From a virus: a stretch of 64,000 nucleotides of DNA. Location: the IMG/VR virus record IMGVR_UViG_3300047174_000111, positions 1-64,000 of that record. The stretch is one strand, 5' to 3'. Each line of letters begins with the position of its first letter. Within the stretch, counting starts at the first letter, position 1. This document shows, one piece after another, positions 13,325-22,033 of this stretch. The notes below the pieces were generated by a model. It searched no databases, was not told where the DNA came from, and saw only the letters and a program-made list of their open reading frames with translations. Both the position numbers and the translations under genes were made by a program.

Positions 13325-13624
13325 ACCCCGAGGATGTGCGTTTCGTCGGCCGCGTTTCGTTCGATCCACGTCAGGCCCGGCGGAAGATGGCTTTCGGCCT
13401 CCTCCCTCGTGTCCGCGACGATTTGGAACAGAAGACCGCATTGGCCGTACATCGAATGCGGACGGATCACATATTTTTTCGGGAAGTCGCTGGGGTTTTC
13501 GTATAAGGTCCACAGCAGGATGTCGCCGAGCGCGCGCTGCCATCTGCAACGAGACGGCCTCGGCCCGATCCAGCGCGTTGGCCGCTTTCAAGGCCGCATC
13601 CATTTCCGGCGTCGGTTCTATCAT
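13315..13624 (-). pseudogene. conserved phage hypothetical protein, one-base frameshift
   Basis: The N-terminus IEPTPEMDAALKAANALDRA is in one frame. From about 13543 the conserved part continues in another frame as WQRALGDILLWTLYENPSDF, RPHSMYGQCGLLFQIVADTR and LPPGLTWIERNAADETHILG, ending VWL. Removing one A in CAGATGG would join them as SLQ-WQRALG. The C-terminal part matches a known family of small phage proteins (WTIYxxPxDFP ... GLxxxPR ... VEVWL). A sequencing indel or a real mutation is possible. Confidence 0.6.
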
Positions 13625-13911
13625 GCGCCATGCACCGGTTCGTCGTTTGGAGCACGGGACCGCATCCCGTCGAGGCGGCGGCTCATCGACATGCTCATGC
13701 CCGTCGAGAAGCGCTGAAACAGCGCTACGGCGTCGCCGGACGACGGCGCGTTATCGACGATCACGTCGAGAAGCGTCTCGGACAGCGCACTGAGCGTGAC
13801 GAGCACGCTCTGACCGTCGACGCACTCTCGGAACGCGGCGCGAAGCTTATAAAACGCCTCCCGGTCCTCGTGTGCCTGGTCGGCCAGCGCCTGCTCGTGG
13901 CTTTGGCTCAT
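13621..13911 (-). CDS. hypothetical protein (96 aa)
   Basis: A strong AAGGAGG site precedes the ATG at 13911. The helical product contains EDREAFYKLRAAFRECVDGQ, then SETLLDVIVDNAPSSG. It starts inside the last codons of the upstream gene and overlaps the next start by four bases. Function unknown. Confidence 0.65.
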   Translation of the reverse strand: MSQSHEQALADQAHEDREAFYKLRAAFRECVDGQSVLVTLSALSETLLDVIVDNAPSSGDAVALFQRFSTGMSMSMSRRLDGMRSRAPNDEPVHGA

Positions 13912-14144
13912 AGATGCCTCCTTTTGGTGCGGGGCTTTGGGTCGGGTGATGCGGGTATGGCACGACCCTCCAGCTGCTTGTTGACCGCGACGACGAGGCT
14001 GGCCGAGCGCAGCGCCTGCCTCGCCAGTTCGGCGCGCGCCTTGGCCTGCTGGATCGAAATCTTGCCGCCGCGAAGCAGGATGAGGAAGATCGATCTTGAT
14101 CCGTATCCGTTCTCGGCCGTTCTGTGCGCCGGGACCGATCATGA
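13908..14144 (-). CDS. small hypothetical protein, start unclear (possible frameshift)
   Basis: One frame ending at 13908 (TGA overlapping the next ATG) reads like a real helical protein: GGKISIQQAKARAELARQAL, then SASLVVAVNKQLEGRAI. It has no ATG, GTG or TTG after the previous stop in that frame, whereas the neighbouring frame does have an ATG near 14142. A one-base indel near 14095 would connect them. Confidence 0.4.
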
Positions 14145-14429
14145 ATCCTCGGTCCCATACCCGATCTCGACAATGGTGCGCTTGCAGCCGTGATCGGTGA
14201 TCAGGCGGCGCACGATGTGTTGCGCCTGGTAATCTTCGATCGCACGAACCAGCCTGGGGCTGCAGTAGGCGTTCACCACCGCGTAGGCGAGCATGCGCTC
14301 CGCGCGCATCCTCTGCGCTTCGACCAGCTTGCACCCTCCGTAACCGCTGCGATCGAAATCGTTAACCGATGCGATGACGTGGCCATTTTCGTCGGTGAAA
14401 ATGGCCACGACGCCCTGAACCTTGCTCAC
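14139..14429 (-). CDS. hypothetical protein (96 aa)
   Basis: GTG start overlapping the previous TGA (GTGA). The product has a beta-strand start (KVQGVVAIFTDENGHVIASV) then helices (EAQRMRAERMLAYAVVNAY). An alternative GTG lies five codons upstream. Function unknown. Confidence 0.65.
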   Translation of the reverse strand: MSKVQGVVAIFTDENGHVIASVNDFDRSGYGGCKLVEAQRMRAERMLAYAVVNAYCSPRLVRAIEDYQAQHIVRRLITDHGCKRTIVEIGYGTEDS

Positions 14430-14677
14430 GGCTGGCGTATCCACCGCGTCGTGAGCGAGGCGTCCGCGTGACGCGTCATCTCGCAGACGTACGTCGGAGT
14501 AATATCGCCGGGCTTTATTTCATCAAAAGCAGGGTGCAGCGCCATATATTCTATGCATCGCGGAAAATACAAAGACTCGGCTCGCACGACGATACAATCG
14601 CGCAGTATAGTCCTTACCAACTCCGGATCATCATAGACGAGCGAGTGATCAATCCGAAACCTGCCACAACGTATCAT
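14426..14677 (-). CDS. hypothetical protein (83 aa)
   Basis: Short protein with IDHSLVYDDPELVRTILRDC and YFPRCIEYMALHPAFDEI. Its ATG overlaps the stop of the ASCH gene. No family recognised. Confidence 0.65.
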   Translation of the reverse strand: MIRCGRFRIDHSLVYDDPELVRTILRDCIVVRAESLYFPRCIEYMALHPAFDEIKPGDITPTYVCEMTRHADASLTTRWIRQP

Positions 14678-15156
14678 GCCCGCTCTTCCTTCCATGTCCA
14701 GAACCCCTGCGCGCCGCCGGCCGGAACGAATGGCTGCAGCACCTCGATGTCGCTGAGCGGCCAGCCCCAGTTGCTGTGCTCGTCGCGCTCGCTGTCGTTG
14801 AGGTAATCGATGCCCAGCTGCGCGGCGAGTTCGGCGCCCTTGATTGGCTGGCCGAGAACCGCGGTGCAGAGCACGGAGGACAGCGGCAACGATTTCGGCG
14901 CCTGGATGAACTGCTCGACCAGCGGCAGCGCGATCTCGCGCACCAGCCCTGTCTCGCGCCAAAAGGGCGACTGCAGCTTGTAGATCAGTTCCTGCAGCTC
15001 CCCGCGCTTCACAGCCCTGGCGCCGGCGTGAATGGCGATGCGCCGCCCGCGCATGCTGCGTGGCGCCGCCCACTTGCGAAACTCGTAGGGTTTGGCCGCC
15101 GCGGCGATCAGCGACGCCCAGGGCTGCCAGATCGTGATGGCAGGGATCGCGGTCAT
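14674..15156 (-). CDS. ASCH/PUA-like domain protein
   Basis: ITIWQPWASLIAAAAKPYEF followed by RGRRIAIHAG is the signature of ASCH-domain proteins, which have a PUA-like RNA-binding fold. The 160-residue length covers the domain fully. Such proteins may bind modified RNA or act on nucleotides; phage copies are frequent but uncharacterised. It overlaps both neighbours by four bases. Confidence 0.85.
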   Translation of the reverse strand: MTAIPAITIWQPWASLIAAAAKPYEFRKWAAPRSMRGRRIAIHAGARAVKRGELQELIYKLQSPFWRETGLVREIALPLVEQFIQAPKSLPLSSVLCTAVLGQPIKGAELAAQLGIDYLNDSERDEHSNWGWPLSDIEVLQPFVPAGGAQGFWTWKEERA

Positions 15157-15416
15157 CCAGCGATGACCCGATCAAGCGCGGCAAGGATGTCGTCGTATTT
15201 CTTCATCAGGCCGGCTTCGCCCGGACCGCTTAAATCCAATTTTCCCCCGAGCGAGACGCTGTCGACCAGAACGTCACGCGCCTCTGCGATCTGATTGCGC
15301 GCCAGAAAAATTGCGGCACGGAAACTGGCCATCTTGGCCTGCGCCATTGCCAGCAGTTCGGTCGATATCTCAAGATCGATGCGCAGCCGCTCGATTTCAT
15401 CGGCCGGCTGCGTCAC
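15153..15416 (-). CDS. hypothetical helical protein (87 aa)
   Basis: Predominantly helical with heptad-like spacing (ADEIERLRIDLEISTELLAM), then DDILAALDRVIAG. Overlapping start and stop. Function unknown. Confidence 0.6.
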   Translation of the reverse strand: MTQPADEIERLRIDLEISTELLAMAQAKMASFRAAIFLARNQIAEARDVLVDSVSLGGKLDLSGPGEAGLMKKYDDILAALDRVIAG

Positions 15417-16096
15417 GGCTGCACCTGAGGCAAATGCTTGACTGCGCTCAGGGTCGACTGCGCCAGCTCCGCCATGGCTTCCGGACCTTCCTGTTCGGCG
15501 ATCCGCTGTAACTCCAACACACCAGTGCTCATGCTGTGCATCGCCTCGGCGCGGGTCGCTGTCCGACCCTCGCGATACCAGAGCACCTCGGTCGGCTCCT
15601 GCATGCGAAACAGCATTCCGTCTGGGCCTCCCGTGCGGGGCGCGCGCGCAATGACGAACCCTCGGGTCACATAGAGCACGGCCACGCCGGGATTACGGTC
15701 GATGGGTATTCCGGCAGGCTGGACGATTGAAGACGGCAGGCCGGTTTCGCGACGCGCCATGTGCGGGCGCGTCAGGAACGGGCAGGCACGGGCCGCGTAT
15801 TCGGCGCACTCACGGTGCGACGGCGGCTCCGAGCTGATCCGGTTGACCACACACATCGGCCCGACGACGAAGGCCTGGTATCGGCCGCGCTCCTCGCCGC
15901 AGATCCAGCAACGCGACCTGCGGATCGCCTCGGTCACCGCGCCGTGGCGGATCACCCGGAAATCGGGCACGCCTTCGATCCAAGCGACGAACCACGGGAC
16001 CGGATAGCCTCTCGCGCTGAGCGGGAGCCGCGCGATGCGGGGCGGCCTAGTGATGTGCCGGATGCTCGCATGAAGGCCAGGGTTTTGCTCACTCAT
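15413..16096 (-). CDS. conserved phage hypothetical protein with zinc-binding Cys
   Basis: The 227-residue protein matches a family often seen in proteobacterial phages: LPLSARGYPVPWFVAWIEG, then CWICGEERG, FVVGPMCVVNRISSEPPSHR and ARACPFLTRP. The Cys/His pattern suggests zinc binding. No biochemical role is known to me. Confidence 0.75.
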   Translation of the reverse strand: MSEQNPGLHASIRHITRPPRIARLPLSARGYPVPWFVAWIEGVPDFRVIRHGAVTEAIRRSRCWICGEERGRYQAFVVGPMCVVNRISSEPPSHRECAEYAARACPFLTRPHMARRETGLPSSIVQPAGIPIDRNPGVAVLYVTRGFVIARAPRTGGPDGMLFRMQEPTEVLWYREGRTATRAEAMHSMSTGVLELQRIAEQEGPEAMAELAQSTLSAVKHLPQVQP

Positions 16097-16298
16097 CGAG
16101 GCATGCCCAGGTCATGATCAACCAACCGACGGAGACCACGACGGGTGAAGCGAGAAATATGACGCCCGCGACCCACAAAAGCCTGTCGCGGCCGGTCAAT
16201 GCGCTCAGCACGATCATCCAGGTCGCGACGGCGCCGGTCGCCCAGAAGCAGAACGCGGCTCCCAATGCGTGGTCAAAAAGCATGCACGGTCCGGTCAT
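16089..16298 (-). CDS. small membrane protein (69 aa)
   Basis: From the ATG at 16298 (overlapping the previous stop as ATGA) the protein has two hydrophobic segments, ALGAAFCFWATGAVATWMIV and LLWVAGVIFLASPVVVSVGW, so it should span the inner membrane twice. Function unknown. Confidence 0.7.
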   Translation of the reverse strand: MTGPCMLFDHALGAAFCFWATGAVATWMIVLSALTGRDRLLWVAGVIFLASPVVVSVGWLIMTWACLDE

Positions 16299-16711
16299 CA
16301 CTGCGTCCCGATCGGCGCGAAGCACCTGACGATGGGATAATCCTCGTCGAGCACCCATACCATTGTCAGGGCGGCCGGCGTGACACGCGTGGTCTCCGCG
16401 GCTTCAGGAATGGGAAGCCACTCGCCATCAGCGTAACCATTGGAGACGGTGCCGGCATGCCACGCCGTCTTGTTGAACAGGAGCCACCACTGTCCGTCGT
16501 GCCATTGAAGCTGCGACATCGGAACGGGTCGTCCATCCGCCGTAGAACAGCAGATCTCGTCCCTCTGGTTGCGCATTCTCAGAATCTGCTGGTCGAGTCC
16601 TGCCATGACCAAGGCGTCGGGACTCCCTGCCGGCGGCGGCGCAGCGGACGCGGGCGAATGCAGGAAGCCGATCATCATGAGAGCAGCGGCGATGCGGGCG
16701 GCGTGGATCAT
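16298..16711 (-). CDS. secreted hypothetical protein
   Basis: Begins with a signal-peptide-like stretch (HAARIAAALMMIGFLHSPAS, cleavage near SAA). The mature region has QILRMRNQRDEICCSTADGR and WHDGQWWLLFNKTAW. In-frame ATGs four and eleven codons upstream are possible starts. Its neighbour is a small membrane protein, so the pair may act at the envelope. Confidence 0.65.
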   Translation of the reverse strand: MIHAARIAAALMMIGFLHSPASAAPPPAGSPDALVMAGLDQQILRMRNQRDEICCSTADGRPVPMSQLQWHDGQWWLLFNKTAWHAGTVSNGYADGEWLPIPEAAETTRVTPAALTMVWVLDEDYPIVRCFAPIGTQ

Positions 16712-16793
16712 CTGAACTACCATGCAAATAATCGGGAAGGGCATCGCTTGCCGCCCGTCCCGGGCCAGTCTCAGCCGGCCGGCGTTGTCCAGA

Positions 16794-17771
16794 TCAGCGG
16801 GTCGCTGGCGCTTCCGCGGAGAAGAGCGGCGTCGACGTCGCGAGCAATATCGCGGTGCACTGGTCGCGGAACGCGTTCTCGAACGCGATCTGCAGCTGGA
16901 AGACCTGGAAGAACCACTTGATTTGAGATTCGATCTTCCGATAGCGAAGACGGACCAGCAGCTTGAACCATTCGCCGCCGTCGAAGATCGGCATGGCCAG
17001 CACGAAGCCGGTCGGCACCGTCAGCTCCGTCTTCTCCATGGTGTGTTCTTGCTGGTAGCTGATCTGGACCTCGCCGGTGTTGATGTTCACCGCGTTCACG
17101 ATCCGCTCATCGCTCTTCAGCGAGAGGCCGCGCGAGACGGTCAGCATCTCGTTCGGTCCGGCCAGCCGCAGTCCGAGCAGGGTCACGGCGGACAGCATCT
17201 GCGTGTCAGACGACGGATCGATGACGGCAGGATCGACGATGTCCGTGGCGTTGTCTTCCAGGAACCGGGCGAAGTCGCCCTGGGACATCGGCTTCCCGTC
17301 CTGTTCGGTCCACGTCTTGTACTGGCGGCTCTTGGGGAATGCGAACGAGGCTCGGAATCTGCCCCAGCGCGGCGAGATAGCGCTGGTCATCTTCGGCAAG
17401 GCGTCCGCGGTGAAATCCTCATCGACGTGGAGCGGGTCGTGGTAGTCGAACACCGCCGTCATTTTCATCGTGGCCGGATCGGCGAAGATCACGGTGCGAT
17501 CGCCCTCCTTGTAGCGGTTCACGAAGGCGACGAACGAAGCGACGGTCTTCGTGACGACCTCGCCTGTCCGCGCCACGGGCGTCGGCCGCGTCGCGATGAG
17601 CTTGTCGGTCAGGTCGGTCAGAATGACGTCTTTGCCGTGCGCCACCAGGAGGCGCTCGCCGAGTTCGAGATCCAGAGGCGCGTCGACCTTGATGATGTTC
17701 GGCGTGTTCGCCTTGTCGGCGAGCACGACGATGTCGTGGATCGAAGGATCCTTGATTGTATCGCTGGGCAT
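16794..17771 (-). CDS. DUF2303 family protein
   Basis: The 325-residue protein reads DLTDKLIATRPTPVARTGEV, ASFVAFVNRYKEGDRTVIFA and MTAVFDYHDP, diagnostic of DUF2303, a phage family often located with recombination genes. Its role is not established. It overlaps the next upstream gene by one base and lies in the same operon as SSB and ERF, consistent with DNA metabolism. Confidence 0.85.
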   Translation of the reverse strand: MPSDTIKDPSIHDIVVLADKANTPNIIKVDAPLDLELGERLLVAHGKDVILTDLTDKLIATRPTPVARTGEVVTKTVASFVAFVNRYKEGDRTVIFADPATMKMTAVFDYHDPLHVDEDFTADALPKMTSAISPRWGRFRASFAFPKSRQYKTWTEQDGKPMSQGDFARFLEDNATDIVDPAVIDPSSDTQMLSAVTLLGLRLAGPNEMLTVSRGLSLKSDERIVNAVNINTGEVQISYQQEHTMEKTELTVPTGFVLAMPIFDGGEWFKLLVRLRYRKIESQIKWFFQVFQLQIAFENAFRDQCTAILLATSTPLFSAEAPATR

Positions 17772-18175
17772 TAGCGTTTGTCCTCATTGACGGAACGGAA
17801 AACAGGCGTGTCGACCTCGACGCTGCGGAGCGGCAACAGGTGCTGGCGCGGATCCATTGGCGTAAGGTATTTGCCAGCCGCTACATGCAACAGGCTCGCT
17901 CGCCGGCGCGGCGGTGGGAGCTTGGTTTTCAGGTTGCCGTTGATCTCCACGACCCCATTGATGGCCTTGAACACGATCGTCAGCGTCATGGTGGCCTTCA
18001 TCGGCTGCTCGCGCTGCAGCGCCTCGTTGGCCAGCATGACGATCTCCTCCAGCGTGTTGGAGGCATCGATGTTGAGCTGCCCTTCCTCCAGTCCCGCGAC
18101 GAGGTTCGTGAAGGTGCGCAGGTAGGACCGCTCGATGGCGGCCGACACAGGCGCTTCGGATGAAGCAATGTTCAA
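17771..18175 (-). CDS. hypothetical partner of DUF2303 gene
   Basis: 134 residues; contains LEEIVMLANEALQREQPMKA and MTLTIVFKAINGVVEINGNL, suggesting an alpha/beta protein. It directly precedes the DUF2303 gene, an arrangement common in phages. Function unknown. Confidence 0.7.
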   Translation of the reverse strand: MNIASSEAPVSAAIERSYLRTFTNLVAGLEEGQLNIDASNTLEEIVMLANEALQREQPMKATMTLTIVFKAINGVVEINGNLKTKLPPPRRRASLLHVAAGKYLTPMDPRQHLLPLRSVEVDTPVFRSVNEDKR

Positions 18176-18218
18176 GGCGGACTCTCCGGTGTGGGGTTAA
18201 GCGACGAAAGGTTCTGCT

Positions 18219-18713
18219 TCAGAACGGTATTGCGTCATCTAGGTCGCTGGCGTTGCTGGCGCTTGGCTCCCAGCCTGCGGGGTGCTTTGCCGCGGCGTGA
18301 CTGCGAGCTGGCGCCGCGGTTTCGCGCGTCGTGGGCTCGCGGCCTCCTGCGTCGCGATCGGTCCGGTCGCCCAGCAGCAGAACCGTCGATTTGAATGGGC
18401 CGACCACCACTTCCGTCGAGTAGCGCTCAATGCCCTGCTGGTCGGTCCATTTCCGGGTCTGCAGCGTTCCCTCGACCAGCAGATGGGACCCCTTGCGCAC
18501 GTATTTTTCGACCACGCCGGCGAGAACGGAGTTGAACACGACGACCCGGTGCCACTCGGTTCGTTCCTTGCGCTCCCCGGAGGCACGGTCGTTCCAGCTC
18601 TCGCTCGTCGCGAGGGAGAAGTTCGCAATCGTGTCGCCGGACTGCGTGTTTCGTATCTCGGGATCCCGGCCGACGTGGCCGATCAGGATGACCCGGTTCA
18701 TGCATCCGCTCAT
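18219..18713 (-). CDS. ssb: single-stranded DNA-binding protein
   Basis: An OB-fold SSB: MNRVILIGHVGRDPEIRNTQ, then ANFSLATSESW, TEWHRVVVF and RKGSHLLVEGTLQTRKW. It has a disordered linker and the acidic tip DLDDAIPF used to recruit partner proteins. At 164 residues it has the usual bacterial length. The start could be the internal Met of MNRVIL. It should coat ssDNA during phage replication and recombination with the ERF annealing protein encoded upstream. Confidence 0.95.
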   Translation of the reverse strand: MSGCMNRVILIGHVGRDPEIRNTQSGDTIANFSLATSESWNDRASGERKERTEWHRVVVFNSVLAGVVEKYVRKGSHLLVEGTLQTRKWTDQQGIERYSTEVVVGPFKSTVLLLGDRTDRDAGGREPTTRETAAPARSHAAAKHPAGWEPSASNASDLDDAIPF

Positions 18714-19120
18714 CGATAGCTGCTCCGCTCAACGCGCTGGTTTGCTTCCATCGTCTGGACCGACCGCGCGAAGCTCTTCACGGCCTCCCATTGCGCCCTG
18801 GCCCGCGCGGCGAGGCGCTCCGCTTCGACCGTGGCGCGAACGTGCTCCGCATAGGTGTCGGAGCATTCCGCGACCTGCTGCGCCTGGATTCGGCTCAGGT
18901 CCGGATCACGCCCCTGCGCCTCGATCGTCAGCTTGGCGAGCAACGGCTTGAGCGTGGCGCGGAGCAGCTCAGCCGCCGCGTTGCGGTCAGCGAATTCCTC
19001 GCCAATCGTGCGCGTCTGATGCGCCAGGATGTCCGCGTCGAACCGGCCCGCGCGGTCGCGGCCGAACCGCTTTTCGTGCGGCTGAGCATCCATCTCCGCC
19101 TGGCTCAGCTGCCCCGTCAC
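18710..19120 (-). CDS. hypothetical helical protein in recombination operon
   Basis: GTG start overlapping the ERF stop (GTGA). The product is long-helical (DRNAAAELLRATLKPLLAKL, ARAQWEAVKSFARSVQTMEA) and carries FGRDRAGRFDAD near the N-terminus, echoing the RDxxGRF motif of several virion proteins here. Lying between ssb and ERF, it may be a recombination accessory factor. Confidence 0.65.
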   Translation of the reverse strand: MTGQLSQAEMDAQPHEKRFGRDRAGRFDADILAHQTRTIGEEFADRNAAAELLRATLKPLLAKLTIEAQGRDPDLSRIQAQQVAECSDTYAEHVRATVEAERLAARARAQWEAVKSFARSVQTMEANQRVERSSYR

Positions 19121-20802
19121 AGCGTGGCCCGCTGCGCGATGGCCAGCTCGCGGCACCGGGCGTTGATGCGATCCAGTACTCGGACCTGCGACGATGGCGG
19201 GAAGGTGGAGAACGTCGCCCGGTTCGCCTCGATCCAGGCGTCGAGCGCGCGGTTGCCGCTGACGTGCCGCGCCAGCGACGCGGATGCGTTCGCAAGCCAG
19301 GGTGCGATCTGGACGTGGCCCCCCTCGTTGCGCATCGGCTGCACATAGAGGACCGCATCTGTGGCAGGCTCAGGCTCGGCCTGGAGCACGGCAGCCTTTG
19401 GCTCAGGCGTCTCGGGCGAGGGCGGATCATCAGGCGCTTGGCGCTGCTCCAGCATCTTCTCGCACCGCGGATCGTGCCACGCGTCGGCGACGGCGTCGGC
19501 ATTGTGGTGCGTGATGTTGCGCCGCGCCTCCTCGGGCGCGTGGGCGAGCATGTCGAGGTAGTCGCGGGTGAAAGCTGCCGGGTCCGTGTAAAGGTCCGAC
19601 GCGATCTCGCCGTGCTCGTCCAGGAGATGATGGGCGAAAGACGGCGCGGGGTCGGCGGCCGGCGGTGCAGCCAGCTTGCTCTCGATCGCCGCCACGTCGT
19701 CGGCCAGCTCGTCGGACCTGGGCCGACGGCCCGTTTCAGTCTCAACCGCCGGCGTCGGCGGCTTCGGCGCCAGCTTCTCGATGCGGGCCTTCTGGGCGTC
19801 GATATGCCGCACCAGGCGCTTGTGCGTCTCGGGAAACCGTGCCGCCATGCCGGCCATCGCCGGCGCCCAGCTGCCGGCCAGCTTGTCTTCGAAGACGCTC
19901 CACTGCACCGGGTTCACGGCGACGAACGCCGACCAGTAGATCGCCGCCACGTCGGACGCGATGACGCGCTTGATCGCGCCCCTGATCTGGCCTTCCAGCC
20001 ACTTCCAGGCGGTCTCGTCGCCGCGGAGCCGCTCCAGCTCCGGGAGGAGACGGTGGACGTAATCGAGCGTGTAGTCGATGTCGGACGCCGACTCCTCAGG
20101 CTGAGGAGCGCAGCTCCTGGCGATCGTACGCAGAATGGGTTGGAGGGAGTAGCCCACGGCCGGCACGCCACCGGCCTGCTGACGGGGCGCTTCGTCAGGA
20201 GCATTCGCGTCGCGCACCGCGACCTGTTGATGGTTGCCGTCATCATCCTCGTCGGCGGCGATGTTCCAGAACGAACAGGTCGAGTAGCGCCGGATATACG
20301 TGCTGTTCGATGCGATGACCTTTGGATCAAAGGATTTCACCAGAGGCAGATCGAATTCGATCCACTGCCCGCTGAGCGTGTGGTGGATGTGCGTGACCTG
20401 CACCGTGCCGCCGTTGCGCGCCACGATCGGCTGCGTGTACGCGACACCCTCGGCCGCGAGGTGAGGCCGCATCATGTCGTTCACCACGTCGAGCGTCGCG
20501 TAGCGATAGCTGTAGCCGGCCCTGCCGTCCTTCGCCGGGACGGTGACTTTCTTGTTCCTGCGCGGCGAGACCAGCTTTCCCTGGATGCGTGCGATCGCTC
20601 CGTAGATTTCGTCCGTCTCCGGGCTGGTGCGTGTCGCGCTCGCGTTGTTCATCGCGTGCACGAGCTGGTTGCGCTGCGTCTCCAGGTCCTGCGGCGTCAT
20701 GATCTCGCCGCGCCTGGCCAGCGGCGCGACTTCGGCCTCGGTGCGCGAGACCAGTTCCTGGTCTTCGCGCGGATCACGGAGGTCCGTCGACATCTCGTTC
20801 AT
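19117..20802 (-). CDS. ERF-family single-strand annealing protein with long C-terminal extension
   Basis: From the ATG at 20802 the product is 561 residues. Residues about 45-190 form the ERF core: NEIYGAIARIQGKLVSPRRN-like start, AGYSYRYATLDVVNDMMRPH, HTLSGQWIEFDLPLVKSFDP and NSTYIRRYSTCSFWNIAADE. A longer ORF upstream is low-complexity shadow. ERF proteins pair complementary single strands in phage recombination. The C-terminal about 350 residues are helical with acidic linkers and are longer than in typical ERF (about 200-300 residues total). The neighbours SSB and a coiled-coil protein complete the module. Confidence 0.85.
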   Translation of the reverse strand: MNEMSTDLRDPREDQELVSRTEAEVAPLARRGEIMTPQDLETQRNQLVHAMNNASATRTSPETDEIYGAIARIQGKLVSPRRNKKVTVPAKDGRAGYSYRYATLDVVNDMMRPHLAAEGVAYTQPIVARNGGTVQVTHIHHTLSGQWIEFDLPLVKSFDPKVIASNSTYIRRYSTCSFWNIAADEDDDGNHQQVAVRDANAPDEAPRQQAGGVPAVGYSLQPILRTIARSCAPQPEESASDIDYTLDYVHRLLPELERLRGDETAWKWLEGQIRGAIKRVIASDVAAIYWSAFVAVNPVQWSVFEDKLAGSWAPAMAGMAARFPETHKRLVRHIDAQKARIEKLAPKPPTPAVETETGRRPRSDELADDVAAIESKLAAPPAADPAPSFAHHLLDEHGEIASDLYTDPAAFTRDYLDMLAHAPEEARRNITHHNADAVADAWHDPRCEKMLEQRQAPDDPPSPETPEPKAAVLQAEPEPATDAVLYVQPMRNEGGHVQIAPWLANASASLARHVSGNRALDAWIEANRATFSTFPPSSQVRVLDRINARCRELAIAQRATL

Positions 20803-21611
20803 CAGCGTGTCCTCGCGACTGCGTCGGCCCAGATCTTGATCCCCGGTATGTCGCGAACCGGTTTGTCTTTGCGACGGATCGCGAGGCGCACCTTCTCTTC
20901 GTCGAGCTTGAGCCACTCACGGGGCACGAGGGCGATATCCTCGACCTGGAATGTCCATATCTGCCCGAGCGAACTCGTGGTGCCGTATGTGCTGGCGACG
21001 CGGCCCAGCGCGGACGGCGCGGCGTTCGCGGCGATCTCGGCCTGCTGGGCGACGTCGTCGGCGGCGGTAGCATCGCGCAGCGTCGCGCCGGCCCTGGCCA
21101 GGGCCTGTTGCGCAATCGCGTCGGCCCGCTCGCGCGCCAGCCGCTGCTCTTCGTCGAGACGCGCCTTTTCCGCATCGGCTTTCGCCTGCAGATAGGCCGC
21201 CTGCAGCCTGTTGAGCGGCGAGCGGGTTTCGCAGGCCTCGCGCAGCGGCTTCACGATGCCCGTGAGGAAGAATGCATTCACGACCCGCGTCGCGCTCAGA
21301 AATGGCTCGCCGATCGCCTCGCGCGCCTTGTCAACGGCACTGGCGGTCTCGCTCAGCATCTTCAGCAAAGCGCTGACGTTGCCGGCGACCTCATCGTCGG
21401 GGATGCCGGTCTTGCCGTGCTTCTCCAGCACGTTTTTGACGGATGCGAGCAGCGCATCCCGCCGGCTCGTCTTGTCCGCGTGCTCCATGGTGTACTGGTC
21501 GCGCAGGACCGCCGGATCGAGCATGTCCTTGAGCGTCACCGTGACCTCGGTCAGCTCAGGGCCGCCGTTGTGGCCCATGCCGTACGCCCGTGACGCCGTG
21601 ATTTTGTTCAT
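20802..21611 (-). CDS. coiled-coil recombination-associated protein
   Basis: The 269-residue protein begins with the polar YGMGHNGGPE segment common in phage proteins. A central coiled coil follows (LQAAYLQAKADAEKARLDEE, RLARERADAIAQQALARAGA), with a C-terminal domain ending DEEKVRLAIRRKDKPVRDIP. It is encoded immediately before ERF, whose ATG overlaps its stop, so it probably works with the annealing protein; no enzyme motif is visible. Confidence 0.7.
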   Translation of the reverse strand: MNKITASRAYGMGHNGGPELTEVTVTLKDMLDPAVLRDQYTMEHADKTSRRDALLASVKNVLEKHGKTGIPDDEVAGNVSALLKMLSETASAVDKAREAIGEPFLSATRVVNAFFLTGIVKPLREACETRSPLNRLQAAYLQAKADAEKARLDEEQRLARERADAIAQQALARAGATLRDATAADDVAQQAEIAANAAPSALGRVASTYGTTSSLGQIWTFQVEDIALVPREWLKLDEEKVRLAIRRKDKPVRDIPGIKIWADAVARTR

Positions 21612-21618
21612 GGAGACC

Positions 21619-21942
21619 TCAGAAGACCGGTGGCGTGGCCGTGGCGAGGCTGATGCGCTCGTTCGGGCGACCCGCGGGATGGCCCGGGATGTCGCGCAGC
21701 GCCAGGCGGCGCTCGTACTCGTCGCGGGTGATCCGGTCGCCGAGCCAGAGCCGGCTGACCCAAGGTGCTTCCAGCGGATCGGTTGCCGGCGGGTATGCCT
21801 TGCCGTTGACCACGGCGTGCCACTTGCCGCCTTCGACGACGATCCGCCCCGGCACGAACGGGCCGCCGGATACGAGCTTGATCAGGAAGCACCCCGGCTC
21901 GGGGCGGTCCACGAGGCGTGGCGCCTGGGTGCGGTTAGCCAT
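21619..21942 (-). CDS. hypothetical protein (107 aa)
   Basis: The ATG at 21942 lacks its own good ribosome binding site but overlaps the stop of a 20-codon leader ORF that has one, so coupling is likely. The product has FLIKLVSGGPFVPGRIVVEG, KWHAVVNGKAYPP and a basic C-terminal half. First full gene of the operon that leads to ERF and SSB. Function unknown. Confidence 0.65.
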   Translation of the reverse strand: MANRTQAPRLVDRPEPGCFLIKLVSGGPFVPGRIVVEGGKWHAVVNGKAYPPATDPLEAPWVSRLWLGDRITRDEYERRLALRDIPGHPAGRPNERISLATATPPVF

Positions 21943-21997
21943 GGGAAGGGCGGTCCGAGCCGCTAATGTGGAGCGTCGCTCCGGTCGTACGTGCCAT
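21935..21997 (-). CDS. 20-residue leader peptide
   Basis: ATG at 21997 is preceded by a strong GGAGG at ideal spacing. The 20-codon ORF ends in TAA overlapping the ATG of the 107-residue protein. It lies 37 bp downstream (in transcript sense) of the CACAT-N4-ATGTG palindrome at 22034. Its strong start and overlap suggest it drives translation of the next gene. Confidence 0.5.
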   Translation of the reverse strand: MARTTGATLHISGSDRPSHG

Positions 21998-22033
21998 GTC
22001 GCCTCCGGGTTCCATCGAATGGCGCGACCGTGA

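Noticed and set aside
19264-21195. Long plus-strand ORF of 643 codons
   Set aside because: It is antisense to ERF and its partner gene, is Arg/Gly/Val-rich without motifs, and arises from GC-biased third positions on the opposite strand.
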